A stretch of 32,954 nt of DNA from Isohypsibius dastychi. Lineage: Eukaryota > Tardigrada > Eutardigrada > Parachela > Isohypsibiidae. The notes beneath the pieces were generated by a model, which saw only the letters and a program-made list of their open reading frames with translations, made no database searches and was not told where the DNA came from. Positions 1 through 9,918 of this stretch are shown here, piece after piece. The position numbers and the translations under genes are program-made. Where the stretch lies: NCBI GenBank assembly GCA_034696485.1, contig JAQIWT010000128.1:1-32954 (forward strand), written 5' to 3'. How positions within the stretch are numbered: the stretch's first letter is position 1; every line of letters begins with the position of its first letter.

Positions 1-586
1 TTGTGGTGTGATTTTCACATGGAGAAAATTCTGTCGACTATACTCTTGCGGTATATATCCTTCGCTACGCAGGGTCTCGAAGAAGAATGTTCAAATTTTC
101 AAGTTGGCGGTCTTCATAGAGGATCCAGTGATTCAGGCAAAGCTTGATGGTTGGGCGTTTAAGATACTTCGCGTATTTGCAAAGTTCATCAAATGTGAGA
201 AAGGAGAGAAAACGAGCGGCGTATTCGGTAGCAATGAAATCGACCAGAGGATCGCGGTCAGTTGCTACATCTTCTAAAAGTTGTTCACGGGTCAGCTGCA
301 GAAATGAGAGAGGGGCGGTCATTATTGGCGTGAAGTTTCGAATTTCCTGACCATGCTGAGAGAGATGGTCAAAAGAGATGTGCGCATTTCCGAGGCTGAC
401 CTGATTGGTGTGGTCTGTGATCAGACGTCGTTGAAGCGTTCCGAACTGGTTTCGCTTTTAATGGGCGATGGTCACAACATGTTTATCGAGCGCAGACTGA
501 ATGGACAAGAATGATTAAATAATGAAGCTATAGAACTTTTCCGTGTTCCAGGCGTGGATGTCATGGGTGGGGAAAAAGATAGCCAT
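1..586 (-). CDS. Unrecognised protein, open to the window edge only if UAA/UAG are sense
   Basis: An ATG at 586-584, preceded in frame by UGA, opens a frame that runs off the left edge of the window. It contains UAA at 517-515 and 460-458 and UAG at 67-65 and 40-38, but no UGA. Between these codons the translation looks like a soluble, mixed-charge protein, for example the stretches TDHTNQVSLGNAHISFDH and FLTFDELCKYAKYLKRP. Under the standard code only the 85-codon piece from 322 to 65 would be called. I recognise no family. If UAG at 67 is a real stop, the protein ends in LLRDPA; otherwise it continues off the window. It lies downstream of two other minus-strand coding regions. A decayed gene is the alternative. 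Confidence 0.5.
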
Positions 587-750
587 GAACGGAGTTCACT
601 TGGAGCGCACAGTCGAGCGATAGGATGATGGCGGAAGAACAGATGAGTGGCATACTGAGATGAGGATATGATGATAAGTTGAACACAAAGTGCCGTTGGG
701 GAGAGGTGCAGTTTATAAAGTAGTGGTTACAGTAGATGAAATTTTTAATT

Positions 751-1292
751 TCATTTAGAGGTTTTCAGTTTGGAATCGGAACTAGTGGATGGTTCTGATT
801 GGAGAGTTTCGTTTGGAGGGAGCTTATAGGTTATTGCAGGTGTTATGTGGACAGCAGATTGTGGTATCTGAGTATAATGGACTGTCGGATTATGATAAGG
901 AGGCATCAGTTCGCTTGGCGCATTCGGCGCAACACGCATTCTGGGCTTCGTGAACAATGCGAAAAGTTTGCGAGGAGCATTTAATTTTATGCAAAGCAGC
1001 TTCAAAGCAATAAAACCGAGAATCACGACAGTAAAAATAATCATTTTTCTAAGAGGGTAAAAGTAATACATTCGATTTTCCTTCTGGCATTTTAGAGCGC
1101 CAGCCAGGAAATCACTTTTAGATGATTGCACCAGAGCGGATAACTCTGAAATAGCGTCACAAAATTTGCTATCCGATGAATCATGTATTTTAAGTCCGAT
1201 TGCAGCTACATTATCCGGTGTAATATCAAAGAAAGAAGCCAAGTGTGAATGAGCTAACTCGATGTCTGGTTCAATTTTCACCCAGTAGCGTT
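751..1292 (-). CDS. Single-pass membrane protein (3' exon), unrecognised
   Basis: The exon opens after a possible acceptor (aaaacag) at about 1293 and reads to UGA at 753-751, about 180 codons without interruption. The N-terminal 80 residues are acidic and soluble-looking (YWVKIEPDIELAHSHL and onward). A hydrophobic segment of about 22 residues follows (IIFTVVILGFIALKLL core), then a basic, proline- and serine-rich tail ending in SDSKLKTSK. This suggests a type I or tail-facing membrane protein, but no family is recognised. There is no in-frame ATG near the start, so an upstream exon is needed. It may be the last exon of the gene ending at 1490, 200 bases away on the same strand, but I could not find a clean splice joining them. 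Confidence 0.55.
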
Positions 1293-1489
1293 CTGTTTTA
1301 TCCCAGGAAAACGTATTTCATCTAATAGCAGTAAGGGGGGTAGTATTTCGGTCGGAAATCGCAGGCGGGAATTTACAGGTAAAATGAAAAAACAAACGAC
1401 CGTACCACTTCTAAAATGAAAAACACATACGTCTGAATCACTTCTTAAATGAAACAAAGTATCCATGAAAGTGATTCTCAAAGCCAAAA

Positions 1490-3210
1490 TCAAGGAGAAT
1501 CAAGAAAATCAAGGCATATGACGCTCTTCAAAATTTTGGGAGGTGGCACATGTTCCCCCACATAGCGCACAACTGCTCCATCCACACTTTCCGTCATGAA
1601 ACGCTCGAACTCAGCTACACCAGCAACGGTGAGACTGAGTCCAGGTTGCGTCTGACCATATTTGCTGCGCACATCAGCACTGGTCCCTCGAGCAAGTTTG
1701 AATCGCTCATGGTCAAATGCAGCGTGAATGGCGAAAAACAGGATGTTTTGCTGACTTTTCCCAGCGCCATCCGGACTCTCGAATCCCTATTCGTTCAACT
1801 TTCTACGAAGGAAGACAAATAAGATTACATGAAACAGAAAATAAGAACATAGAGAGAAATAACAAAATCTCACAGACATTCCCAGAACTCAAATGTATAT
1901 CACTTCAAATACTAATTAGATAACTTACTTCTCGAAAAATTCTTGCAGTCTAGAGCTCACAAACTGCTACTTCTCATCCACCTCAAATGTTGCAGCAATC
2001 CTGTAACAAAATACGGTTGCAGATTTCCTGAAGAGGTACATGTACCAAGTATTCAGCTGCTCGCGATCAAAATTCTGATTTAACCCGACTTCTCGAGTCA
2101 TCTTCCTGGATGGTTTTGAACGAGATCTGAAATAACAAAATCAAAATACCGAGAAATCGATCTGGATAATGCATATTCAACAATAAACTTTTCAAGAACA
2201 GAATATTGTGTCAAACTAACCTGCGAGTGTTGGCACCTCTTTTACGATGACACTTTCGACGCTTTACAAGGCTAGCTGGAACAGGGGTTGATGCTCTTCA
2301 GTGTTTCTCACGGACAGGTGAAGAGGCTGCAGAAGAAGTGACCGAGGCTGAAAGTTGGGAAGAAGGTGGACCCTCCATAATGGAAGGAGCGACAATTTGC
2401 CCAGCTTGTAACTGGGATTGACGGATAGGCACTAAAAGAAGAAATTGCTATAAATTTGAATAATCATTCGGAGTTGCCAAAAAGACTCACCTTCAATAAT
2501 CTCCGGAGAAAACTTGCGCAAGAATGGCTTGGCAACTCCGGGCTCAGCTGGAAAATGAAGTTTAGTCAAACAGCGAAAAAAGTACTCGGTGTTGATTCTA
2601 GTTTGAAACTAACAAACCATGTGATTCAATATTCTCCTGAGCACTCGAATCATTTTCACTTGCAGCAGTCAATTCTGAAACTGGAGAACGTTTTTATAAA
2701 TGAAAATACAACAAGTTCAAGAGATGCATGCTCGAACTCAAATAAAAACGAATCCTGCACGATATCGGATACTCTATACCAAAATCATAATAAAACAATA
2801 TTTTGAACTACCTAAAAGATTTTCTGAAACAAAGATTGATCCACAGAAATCAATGACTAGCACAGGATCTGATGAAATATCGTCGTCGGATACTCCCGGT
2901 TGGACTTGAAATTCAAGCATTAATCAAAATGAATTTTGCGGATATGTTTCGACAAAAAGAGATGAACAATATTTAAAACCACCTTCAACACTTTCTGTAG
3001 TGGTTGACAGCTCAGAAATATGAGCTGGTTGGATAGATGATGGAACTTCCGTAATCTGCACTTCCACTGGCGCTGAAATTTAAATATGAATACTACATCT
3101 TGACTCGCCCATAAAAAGATGGGAACAAGAGTTCAAAATACCTGCAACAATATCGGGAACTCTTGAAAACCTTCTTGACACCGTGTCTTTTGAAAAGAAT
3201 ATGTGTGATG
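1490..3210 (-). CDS. Multi-exon gene, about nine exons, unrecognised
   Basis: Exons read on the minus strand: 3210-3142, 3072-2983, 2904-2812, 2674-2618, 2547-2491, 2431-2312, 2275-2221, 2126-1929 and 1802-1490, ending at UGA 1492-1490. Every intron is GT-AG, and the phases agree across all eight junctions (mostly phase 1). The 36-base intron 2311-2276 removes an in-frame UGA. The product is about 350 residues: an acidic, Ser/Thr-rich N-terminal half, a strongly basic patch (KRRKCHRKRG, then SRSKPSRK) and a folded-looking C-terminal half. UAG occurs in frame at 1969-1967 (between DEK and QFVSS) and 1789-1787 (between NE and GFESPDG), with coding sequence on both sides. The 5' exon is not found. 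I do not recognise the family; the basic patch suggests nucleic-acid binding or nuclear location. Confidence 0.65.
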
Positions 3211-3435
3211 CTGTAAAACAATGAAGTCACGTGTTAATTCCTAGATTATATCACGTCTGGTGTAATGCACCCGGAGTAAACTTATTCAAACAGACCTAAT
3301 TATATCAGAAATCGAGAAATGGAACCAATGGTTTCATTTTTTGCATTAGATTAAGAAGACCTAAACATCCCCTATTGTACCCATAGAGTAAACTAAGAAA
3401 CACGGTGTTGAATAATTAGAGTAAGCTGGCACTCT

Positions 3436-3944
3436 GTGATATCACGGTTAATTTTTCTAGAGCGTTGTGTAAAACTAAAACTGCTGAACACTGGCATCCG
3501 TGTTTATGTTGGTAGAAATTGTTTGAACAAGAACTTCGATGTGCTGTTTTCACGTTTTGTTAGCAATGATTTCACTCATAATGTATTACCGCATGAAACA
3601 GGTTGTCTGAGCAAAACGTTATATTCATATGGCTGTTAATGGAAGTGTTGAACAGAATTACATTCACGAGATAGCAGCAGCAACTGACAAGAAACAACGG
3701 AAAATTCCACAAAAATCGAGTTCAAAGACGAAGGGTGTCGTCCAGCTTCATTATTAGAAACTGCAACATCACTTTACAAGAACCCACAGTATATAGTCGT
3801 TAGGCGTGAACAATTCGTCAAAAGTGTAACTCGTTTATTTCTGTCATCAAACACACGCAAATCATCAATAATGACCCAGGTAAGACGTCGGTGTTTGCAG
3901 AGCACAGATGACTGATGAAAAGCGATTGTCCCTCCTTTAATAAA
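3436..3944 (+). CDS. Unrecognised gene ending in UGA with a polyadenylation signal
   Basis: The best-supported part is an open frame from about 3687 to UGA at 3913-3915 (LLETATSLYKNPQYIVVRR, then FVKSVTRLFL). It ends 23 bases before AATAAA at 3939-3944, a good fit for a gene end. Upstream, a different frame has an ATG at about 3631 and a further open stretch from 3436; joining these needs a splice or a one-base correction near 3685-3690. A strong donor-like GTAAGA at about 3881 could instead start a 28-base intron. The N-terminus is therefore uncertain. The product looks basic and alpha-helical, with no recognised domain. Confidence 0.4.
3939..3944 (+). promoter_or_regulatory. Polyadenylation signal AATAAA
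   Basis: AATAAA lies 23 bases past the UGA stop at 3913-3915 of the plus-strand coding region, the usual spacing for a eukaryotic cleavage/polyadenylation signal. Confidence 0.5.
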
Positions 3945-4028
3945 GTAACCAGTGCTGTGTTTATATACTGCGACTTCACACGTAGTATAAAACATTATTC
4001 AGCCGCCAAAAAATACGATCGCGTTTAC

Positions 4029-4985
4029 CTCATGACTATGGCCATCAACCAGCGCAGCCAGAATTAGGGAATAAATTTCATCACTGTTAGCCTCGGCATA
4101 ATTAGGTGGTTGGTGTCTTTGGAGAACTAGTAAAATGCCGACAAAGTTCCACGGTCATGCAGATCGCGTCAGAGTCGAAATAATTCTCTATGCACCAAAG
4201 CTTACGATCTGAAAAACATTCAATAACTTCACTAGCAGTGAGGCACAATCAAGCGAATGAGATCAACTCACATCGTTGGGAATTCGACTGGATATTTCCA
4301 GAAACAGAAAGTGGTCGCCGCGAGATTCGCGGAATATGTCTTCGGCAGGTTTGACGTATTCGTGTCGATCGAAGCGATTGAGTGTAAAGCCTGGTGACGA
4401 AACTTGTCACGATAACAGATTGGGTAGCATCTCACTGAGCATAGTGTCACCAATATTGATCATGGACAGCATAGAAGAAATTGCAGCAATGTGTCGGAAA
4501 ACCCCTTTATCGATTGCTGCCAGATCCGTGCGTCGGTATTCGACGGGCGCGCGGGAGTGAAAAATCAAAAAGCCAGTCGAATTGATCATGCATGTGTTGG
4601 ACGAGTCGCGAACCAATGCGCCCAAGATTTCAAGCACAGAATGAGGGAGCTAAATTGATGCCATGGCAATGATTGCATGCATGAGGTGAGCTACTCAGAG
4701 AACAATCAAAGAAGGCATTACTTGGCATGTGAATCAGCTTCAAATCTTCAGTCTCGCCGCGGTCATATGCATGAAGCTGCAACGTCAGAGCGGACAAATT
4801 GGCACGGAGAATAGCCGGAGTGGGATAGGCTGGGCGTTTCAGAGAACAAGCTTTCGAATATGGCCGATATACGAAGCCATTTCGTGTGCGACCAGTTCGT
4901 CCGGCCCCTCGATCGGCGGATGATTTTGAAATTAGCTTAGGCGAGAGACACCCCACTCCAGTCTCGTTGTCGGTTCCATTATGAA
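4029..4985 (-). pseudogene. DEAH-box RNA helicase relic (motif VI to HA2 region)
   Basis: The piece 4985-4722 reads like the end of a DEAH helicase core: an ISKSSAD...GRTGRTRNG stretch in place of the ISKASAxQRxGRxGRT motif VI, then YRPYSK and LRANLSALTLQL, which match the conserved stretch after motif VI. Lower down, LEILGALVRD, an AAISSML segment, RGDHFLFLE and WCIENYF follow the order of the winged-helix/HA2 module of this family. The motif VI glutamine-arginine is altered. An in-frame UGA falls within the HA2 part, and the frame slips by one base near a TTT run at about 4170. No upstream helicase motifs are seen on this strand. DEAH helicases remodel RNA, but this copy is probably dead. 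Sequencing indels could explain some of the breaks. Confidence 0.55.
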
Positions 4986-5444
4986 GTCAGGAAAAACATC
5001 AGCGCAAAATGATGATTGTCGAAACGAACCTCTTCCTTGGCTAAAACAGTGTCGCAACACCGATCTGAATATCCATGTTCAGAAGCTTCATCCGACAACT
5101 GACGAGCCAATCAGTTGCAAAAAGTGCAGCATGTCCTTCGCTGTTTCTCCAACGTTCATAAACGCACCATCGCCGCATGCTCTCCAGGACGCGGACACGA
5201 AAAGGAGCAAACACCGGCTGCAAAGGAAGTGATGATGGAACCGTCACTTTTTTCGGTTGACGAGGAAACTCAACCGGAATGCGGCGAGGGAGGTGGGACG
5301 ATGGAGTGTATTTAAGGTATCAGCAGACTTCAGTGTGACATTCCAAAGACCAACATTTTCCGGACAGCGAAATACCGTACCAGCACTTCAAAGAAACTAG
5401 CGAATTTATGCGACCTCTACAGTAACACAAAGTTGGGACGCTGA
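4981..5444 (+). CDS. C2H2 zinc-finger protein, frameshifted or short-intron
   Basis: An ATG at 4981 opens a frame with a finger-like DLNIHVQKLH (His-x4-His) followed by a linker and ISCKKCSMSF, the CxxC start of a second finger. The second finger continues (SNVHKRT) only one frame over, in the frame open through 5115-5315. That frame meets UAA at 5313-5315 and then reads a further 42 coding-like codons (for example CDIPKTNIFRTAKYR) to UGA at 5442-5444. C2H2 fingers bind DNA or RNA. The frame change near 5140 may be an indel or pseudogene damage. It overlaps the helicase relic only at its first bases. Confidence 0.45.
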
Positions 5445-5739
5445 TGCGATTTGCCATCATTCAGTACTCAATGCTCTCACTTGTAAGACTTCATCTCCGC
5501 CATCCTCGCTATCATCATCATCTCCGATTTATTCAGCCTTTTTATCATCGTTTAAAATCGATTCACTGATAAATCCACTTATAAAACTTTTGATTTGGTT
5601 TCCTTATCTCAAAGACAACAGAATTCCTCACGATGAAGAGTACCCAGACCCGAATGCATCGAAAAATCCGAAACTCAGAAGAATTTAATAAACACAAATT
5701 CGCTGTTCAAAAAATTGCTACATTTTACATTTCAGTATT

Positions 5740-5988
5740 TTGCAGACTTGTTTACTCAATACCTACTCAAATCCATTGGAAAACGATTTAGAAATACACT
5801 TCAGCACTAGACATGTTGTGTACCAGACAAAACTTGGAAATGTGCAACTTCATATCAGATTTGAGGCTGTCGATACATACACCAATACATACACCATATC
5901 TATTCATAAAATTCGTTCATCATGGACTTCAACCATAACACAGAGTGCTTTTTAACACAGCTTGCGTCTAAACACAGTTGTCTCATGA
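5740..5988 (+). CDS. Unrecognised coding exon
   Basis: A frame with a coding-like codon pattern follows an acceptor-like tract (acatttcag) just upstream. It reads about 71 codons (NPLENDLEIHFSTRHVVY and onward), meets UAA at 5953-5955 and continues to UGA at 5986-5988. It is rich in beta-branched residues (YTNTYTISIH). No family is recognised and no 5' partner exon was found. Confidence 0.35.
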
Positions 5989-6039
5989 CAAAATGACCAA
6001 AATCTTTCGTATTGTAAGAATTGGGTCATCGTGTATTCA

Positions 6040-6110
6040 TGTAGCTCCAAAATGCCAAAAGTGCTCCAAACTGCACCAAACAGCTCACACCGCCCCAAAC
6101 TGCCCCACAT
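6040..6110. repeat. Degenerate short tandem repeat, CCAAA-rich
   Basis: About five imperfect copies of a 12-13 base unit close to GCNCCAAACTGC run head to tail. The copies vary too much for an exact unit. Confidence 0.5.
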
Positions 6111-6591
6111 GTAATCCATGCGTTGAGCAAGGGGAGTAAACAAGACCTGCTTCGTATTCTGAATATCCAGTACCGGCAAATAACGGAGTTTTGATGAAAT
6201 ATCAAATTTCGCATGGGTTGACATCAAACACAAAAAGAAAACTACAATTGTTTAGGATAAAGAACAATAACCCAAAGCATTTGCGTAATAACCAAATACT
6301 CCTGGTGAAAGTGAGATCGCGAGTGACAGAATCAACCCATTCAATTACCGTCAAGGATAGTTCAAAAGAAACACTATTCGTAGAGGATCCACATTTCATG
6401 TGGCTTACAAACGGCTTCGGTGGCGGTCCGCTTTCTGCTGGCTGCAGTTAGCCCAACTAGCATAAAAACTCGCCTGCAAATCCAGGAAATTTCCCGGCAA
6501 CCTCCAAAACGCCCCTGGTATCCAGCAATGTTCGATGATTTTTCCCAATGAATGCAATCACCTCCAGTCCGCCAACATCTATCCATCCTTT

Positions 6592-7026
6592 TCTTTTGCA
6601 AACCGGAAGGAGTCGACCGCAGTGTCAGTTTTTACTGTTTCTCTCATGAGTTTAGAACACATGCTCTTTAATTCCAGGAGTTGATATTTATCTGCGGCCA
6701 CGTACAGCTTGATCCATCTGGATGCATCCATCTGAGAATTGTCCACAGGTCCTCAATTAAATGAGTTGACTAGAAGCTTTAGAGTTCCAGAATCGATATT
6801 AGTGATGCGACAACTTCTGGTCCGCTTTTCAGTTTTTTTATGGGAAACAAATTTCATGAAAATCTCCGACGCGGCTGCCAGAATGTTACCGTTGACTGGC
6901 AACTAGGGTGAAATCAGACAGTTTGCCTACCAAATATATTCTCTGAATGTTGTTTAAGACCTGAAATTCCGTTTGTGAACAATGATTTCTGAATGTAGAC
7001 CGAAAAACTTACTTCGCCGTTCATGA
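6592..7026 (-). pseudogene. BTB/POZ-domain gene, 3' part, broken by an LTR element
   Basis: Reading down the minus strand, bases 7026-7013 finish an exon at a good donor (GTAAGT). An intron of 52 bases (7012-6961) ends in aatttcag, and the next exon encodes a BTB fold in order: KLSDFTLVA, then NILAAASEIFMKF, then a basic stretch, then WIKLYVAADKYQLLELKSMC. These match the BTB pattern SDVTLV / HKAVLAARSPVF / LLAAADKYQL. BTB domains mediate dimerisation and recruitment to cullin-3 ligases. The frame slips between the first two blocks, and a UGA falls where the YTG of the family's middle loop would be. With the retrotransposon in the previous exon, this copy is very likely inactive. Confidence 0.65.
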
Positions 7027-7434
7027 TGTTACGTCAAAGTTGTTTCTTTGGTTTATTTATTGATTCGAGTGGTTTTCTCTGACTCAGCGAGCGAGCTCAA
7101 GTATGCTTGGCTCGCTCGAACTGGTTGTGTCAGCGCAGTTTCTTTCTTATCGAAGTGCCTGGCTTGCACGCCTTTATGCACTTGTATGCTTACCTGTTTG
7201 TCTACATCCGCCTGTTTCAGTATATGAGCTATTGCTTAGTTTAGTCTAGTAGACTTGGACTAGCTCTCGATTTACCACTTGCTCTTTCTCTGTCCAACTC
7301 TGTTCCATTCAAGTCAACCCTTGGGGTTGTGCTAGTGTCCTTTCTGTTGCCCTCCTGTTCCTATGCTCCAATAAAACTACCCCGCAACATATCCATTCCT
7401 TTTTGTTATCGCACATCTAATTTATGACGTAACA
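7027..7434 (+). repeat. 5' long terminal repeat
   Basis: 408 bp, starting TGTTACGTCA and ending with its exact inverse TGACGTAACA. Contains an AATAAA at about 7371, near the right place for R-region polyadenylation. Confidence 0.92.
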
Positions 7435-7456
7435 AAATTGGTGGACCCACCCGAGA
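7435..7456 (+). other. Likely primer-binding site
   Basis: The sequence beginning about two bases after the 5' LTR contains TTGGTGGACCCACC, which has the TGG start expected for pairing with a tRNA CCA end. I cannot name the tRNA. A related TTGGTGACCC occurs internally at about 8854. Confidence 0.5.
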
Positions 7457-7519
7457 GGTTGACTAGATCAACCCAACCTCCCTATCGTGACCTTTTCGTT
7501 TTGCAGCGAATGATGACCT

Positions 7520-7876
7520 TTGATTAAATCATCTCTGCAGATTTTCAGCTTACAGAATCAGCAGCGTCAGCCAACAAACACAAAAATTTCTTTCGGAAAA
7601 GAAACCCCTACAGGTCCAGCATATCCGCCACCGCCGGTCCGTTTCCAACTGCAGTCATTAAAAGAATCGTTGGACGACCTGAAATCAGAGATCAGCACTC
7701 TGGTCACCCTCATGGCCACTTTCAAACCGTCAGATGGACCGTTCAACGCCAATGCCAAATTCACCGAATGTGAATTAACCTTCCGATGTGTATTCTGTGG
7801 TAAGAAAAACCACATAGCACAATATTTCCGCAAACGCAAAGAAATGCTTCGCAATCGCTCTGAGCTGCCTAACTGA
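7520..7876 (+). CDS. Gag-like fragment with a damaged zinc knuckle
   Basis: The ORF of about 118 codons ends at UGA. It has a glutamine-rich start, a proline run (YPPPPVRF), a helical leucine/serine segment and CVFCGKKNHIAQYF near the C-terminus. That is a CX2CX4HX4C knuckle with the last cysteine replaced by phenylalanine. A basic tail (RKRKEMLRNR) follows. Zinc knuckles in Gag package RNA; loss of one ligand should weaken zinc binding. The capsid part expected upstream is absent, so this is only the C-terminal portion of Gag. Confidence 0.6.
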   Translation: MIKSSLQIFSLQNQQRQPTNTKISFGKETPTGPAYPPPPVRFQLQSLKESLDDLKSEISTLVTLMATFKPSDGPFNANAKFTECELTFRCVFCGKKNHIAQYFRKRKEMLRNRSELPN

Positions 7877-8120
7877 TTATTTACTGTCATGCCATTTTGA
7901 CATAAAAAAGAAAAAAAATATTTTTCGTTACTAAGTCCCATATATCTACATTGCTTTCTCCAATATATCAATTTTCAAGGCTCCGAGCTCAATGTTCTAG
8001 TTATCGCTTTCAGATTTAAACACCGCCTTACCATTTTGTCGCTATCGATATAGTATCCCTTCGCAGAGATATCGCTACAGTGACCTTTTCACATAATCTG
8101 TTTCATCGCTTTCATTTTGC

Positions 8121-8438
8121 ATGCTTTCCAGAAATAGTTTCCACCCGTTCCATTCATTTCGTTTTCTCATCGCATTCTTGTTGATTTCCGTATCGCAGAA
8201 CTTTTTTGTTACTTGTTTGGATGATTGTTTTTGTTGCCCAGAGTTTTATAGACAAATAATTAAAACCCCGCTTTTCCTAATTTTACCTCCTGAGATGTTC
8301 AAGTCGAATTTTGATTTTGTTTGTGGACTGATGACCGGGCCAGCCACCCGCATCACGTACCCACCTGGACTTGGCGAGTCCAGGGTGCCAGCCCGGAATT
8401 TATTTAAATTCAAGTTGCCCTTGAATGGATCCGGATGA
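8121..8438 (+). CDS. ORF inside the LTR element, possible secreted or membrane start
   Basis: 105 codons ending at UGA. It has an N-terminal hydrophobic stretch resembling a signal peptide (FLIAFLLISVSQ), a cysteine-rich patch (CLDDCFCC) and a GLGESRVPARN segment. No family is recognised, and it may be non-coding sequence that happens to be open. Confidence 0.25.
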   Translation: MLSRNSFHPFHSFRFLIAFLLISVSQNFFVTCLDDCFCCPEFYRQIIKTPLFLILPPEMFKSNFDFVCGLMTGPATRITYPPGLGESRVPARNLFKFKLPLNGSG

Positions 8439-8797
8439 ATGATATTTTTCGAATTGTCAATTCGACAAATGGTGGAGAATCAGGAGAATTCCTCTCAAAA
8501 TGCAGAAGCATATACCGTTATTACAGTTTTTGTTTTGCAGAACAAATACTGGTTTTCTGAATTTTGCTCACGATTGAAAGTCTGCGCTGTCGTTGCAGCG
8601 GCGAGCGACAGATTTCATGAAATTGATTTTGCTCAAGCTGACTCCATTTTCAATAGCGTCTTCTTTCTTTTATTCTATTTTTCTCGTTTTATTGAATAAG
8701 TTCTGAAGGGCGATCATGCTCGAAGTCTTGCGCGTCGTCTGGCCAAACACGATTCCATTTATTCTTTCATCCTTAAAAAAAAATTCACGACGGCCAC

Positions 8798-8955
8798 TGC
8801 CCTATAAACGGGGGAAGATCATGCCTGAGTGATTGTAAACAAAATCTTTATAATTGGTGACCCATTCCCAGAGTCAAATGCCCTATAAACGGGGGAAGCT
8901 CGTGCCGTGGTGAATGAAGAGCAAGAATTGGCGAATGCCCTATAAACGGGGGAAG
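8798..8955 (+). repeat. Three copies of a 20-bp motif inside the LTR element
   Basis: TGCCCTATAAACGGGGGAAG occurs exactly at 8798-8817, 8879-8898 and 8936-8955. Each copy is followed by a partly shared NYCRTGCC, making units of about 28 bases spaced 81 and 57 bases apart. The third copy lies in the start of the ORF at 8914. Confidence 0.9.
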
Positions 8956-9216
8956 ACCGTGCCTATGGCTGCTATTTCGAAACTTAAAATGGACATATCC
9001 GAAATTTATAAGCTTTTGTCCGGGTCCGGACGCGCCTTGATGGAAAGCTACGGTCAGAACGAATCACTACAAAAAAACCTTCCCCATGATATTCATCGTT
9101 CCGTGTTTCTTAAAAAAAAGAAAAATTTTTTTTCATTATTTCATGCTTTCTACGTGCTAAGTTTAATCACAGCATTGGTCGTTCTATCTCTCCTCGGTTG
9201 TCTGTCTGGTCCATAA
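8914..9216 (+). CDS. ORF inside the LTR element with a C-terminal membrane segment
   Basis: 100 codons with a basic N-terminus, a helical middle (ISKLKMDISEIYKLL) and a hydrophobic C-terminus (FYVLSLITALVVLSLLGC) typical of a membrane anchor. It ends at UAA 9217-9219 under the standard code. If UAA/UAG are sense the frame continues into the right LTR without meeting UGA. The position, last before the 3' LTR, is where an envelope-like gene sits in some families, but no sequence feature proves that. Mutually exclusive overlapping frames are also open. Confidence 0.3.
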   Translation: MKSKNWRMPYKRGKTVPMAAISKLKMDISEIYKLLSGSGRALMESYGQNESLQKNLPHDIHRSVFLKKKKNFFSLFHAFYVLSLITALVVLSLLGCLSGP

Positions 9217-9499
9217 CATAATCCTCATTCCTCAACGTCATTTGCTCTCCAAATTATGTCTCTCCAAATCACTTTTGTCCTGTTTACTCGTCTCTACTGT
9301 TCAACTGGAATTCATTTTGATTTCAGCAAATTCCCCTGTGCTTTTCATTTTTAGCTCACTGAGCTTTTGCTTGAACGCTTGCTTGCTTTTCTTATGCTTG
9401 GTCACATTTATTTTTAGCATCGTCGTTCCCGATGGAGCAGCGTTATTCCTCATCGTCTCACAAATATAAAATTCAACTTGCCGAGACGGCAAAAGTTTT

Positions 9500-9510
9500 A
9501 AGTGGGAGGA
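9500..9510 (+). other. Polypurine tract
   Basis: AAGTGGGAGGA lies directly against the first base of the 3' LTR, where plus-strand DNA synthesis is primed in LTR elements. Confidence 0.65.
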
Positions 9511-9918
9511 TGTCACGTCAAAGTTGTTTATTTGGTTTATTTATTGATTCGAGTGGTTTTCTCTGACTCAGCGAGCGAGCTCATGTATGCCTGGCTCGCT
9601 CGAACTGGTTGTGTCAGCGCAGTTTCTTTCTTATCGAAGTGCCTGGCTTGCACGCCTTTATGCACTTGTATGCTTACCTGTTTGTCTACATCCGCCTGTT
9701 TCAGTATATGAGCTATTGCTTAGTTTAGTCTAGTAGACTTGGACTAGCTCTCGATTTACCACTTGCTCTTTCTCTGTCCAACTCTGTTCCATTCAAGTCA
9801 ACACTTGGAGTTGTGCTAGTGTCCTTTCTGTTGCCCTCCTGTTCCTATGCTCCAATAAAACTACCCCGCAACATATACATTCCTTTTTGTTATCGCACAT
9901 CTAATTTATGGCGTAACA
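9511..9918 (+). repeat. 3' long terminal repeat
   Basis: 408 bp, the same length as the left LTR with about eight substitutions, including C for T at position 4 and G for A near the right end, which make its own terminal inverted repeat imperfect. Confidence 0.92.

Larger units (their letters stand above)
7027..9918 (+). mobile_element. Complete short LTR retrotransposon, 2892 bp, without pol
   Basis: Two 408-bp direct repeats flank a 2076-bp internal region. Each LTR starts TGT(T/C)ACGTCA and ends TGRCGTAACA. A 4-base target duplication ATGA flanks the element (7023-7026 and 9919-9922). A primer-binding-like site follows the left LTR and a purine tract precedes the right one. The inside holds a gag-like fragment with a damaged zinc knuckle and two further ORFs, but no reverse transcriptase, protease, RNase H or integrase motif in any frame. 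It therefore looks like a non-autonomous derivative. The LTRs differ at about eight positions (roughly 98% identical), so insertion is recent. Gypsy-like and Bel/Pao-like families both remain possible. Confidence 0.9.

Noticed and set aside
1700-1780. GAGKS in the last exon of the 1490-3210 gene as a P-loop ATPase (SMC-like)
   Set aside because: The preceding hydrophobic strand of a Walker A motif is missing and no Walker B or signature motif follows.
1550-1822. Plus-strand 90-codon ORF over the last exon of the minus-strand gene
   Set aside because: It is codon-aligned antisense. The minus strand has the G-rich first-position pattern and consistent splice joins.
3600-3700. Euplotes-style programmed +1 frameshifting at AAA-UAR
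   Set aside because: After most UAR codons the same frame stays coding, and the AAA-UAR context is not enriched.
9301-9516. Minus-strand ORF at the end of the LTR element
   Set aside because: Antisense to the element, reads into the LTR, and has no splice or domain support.
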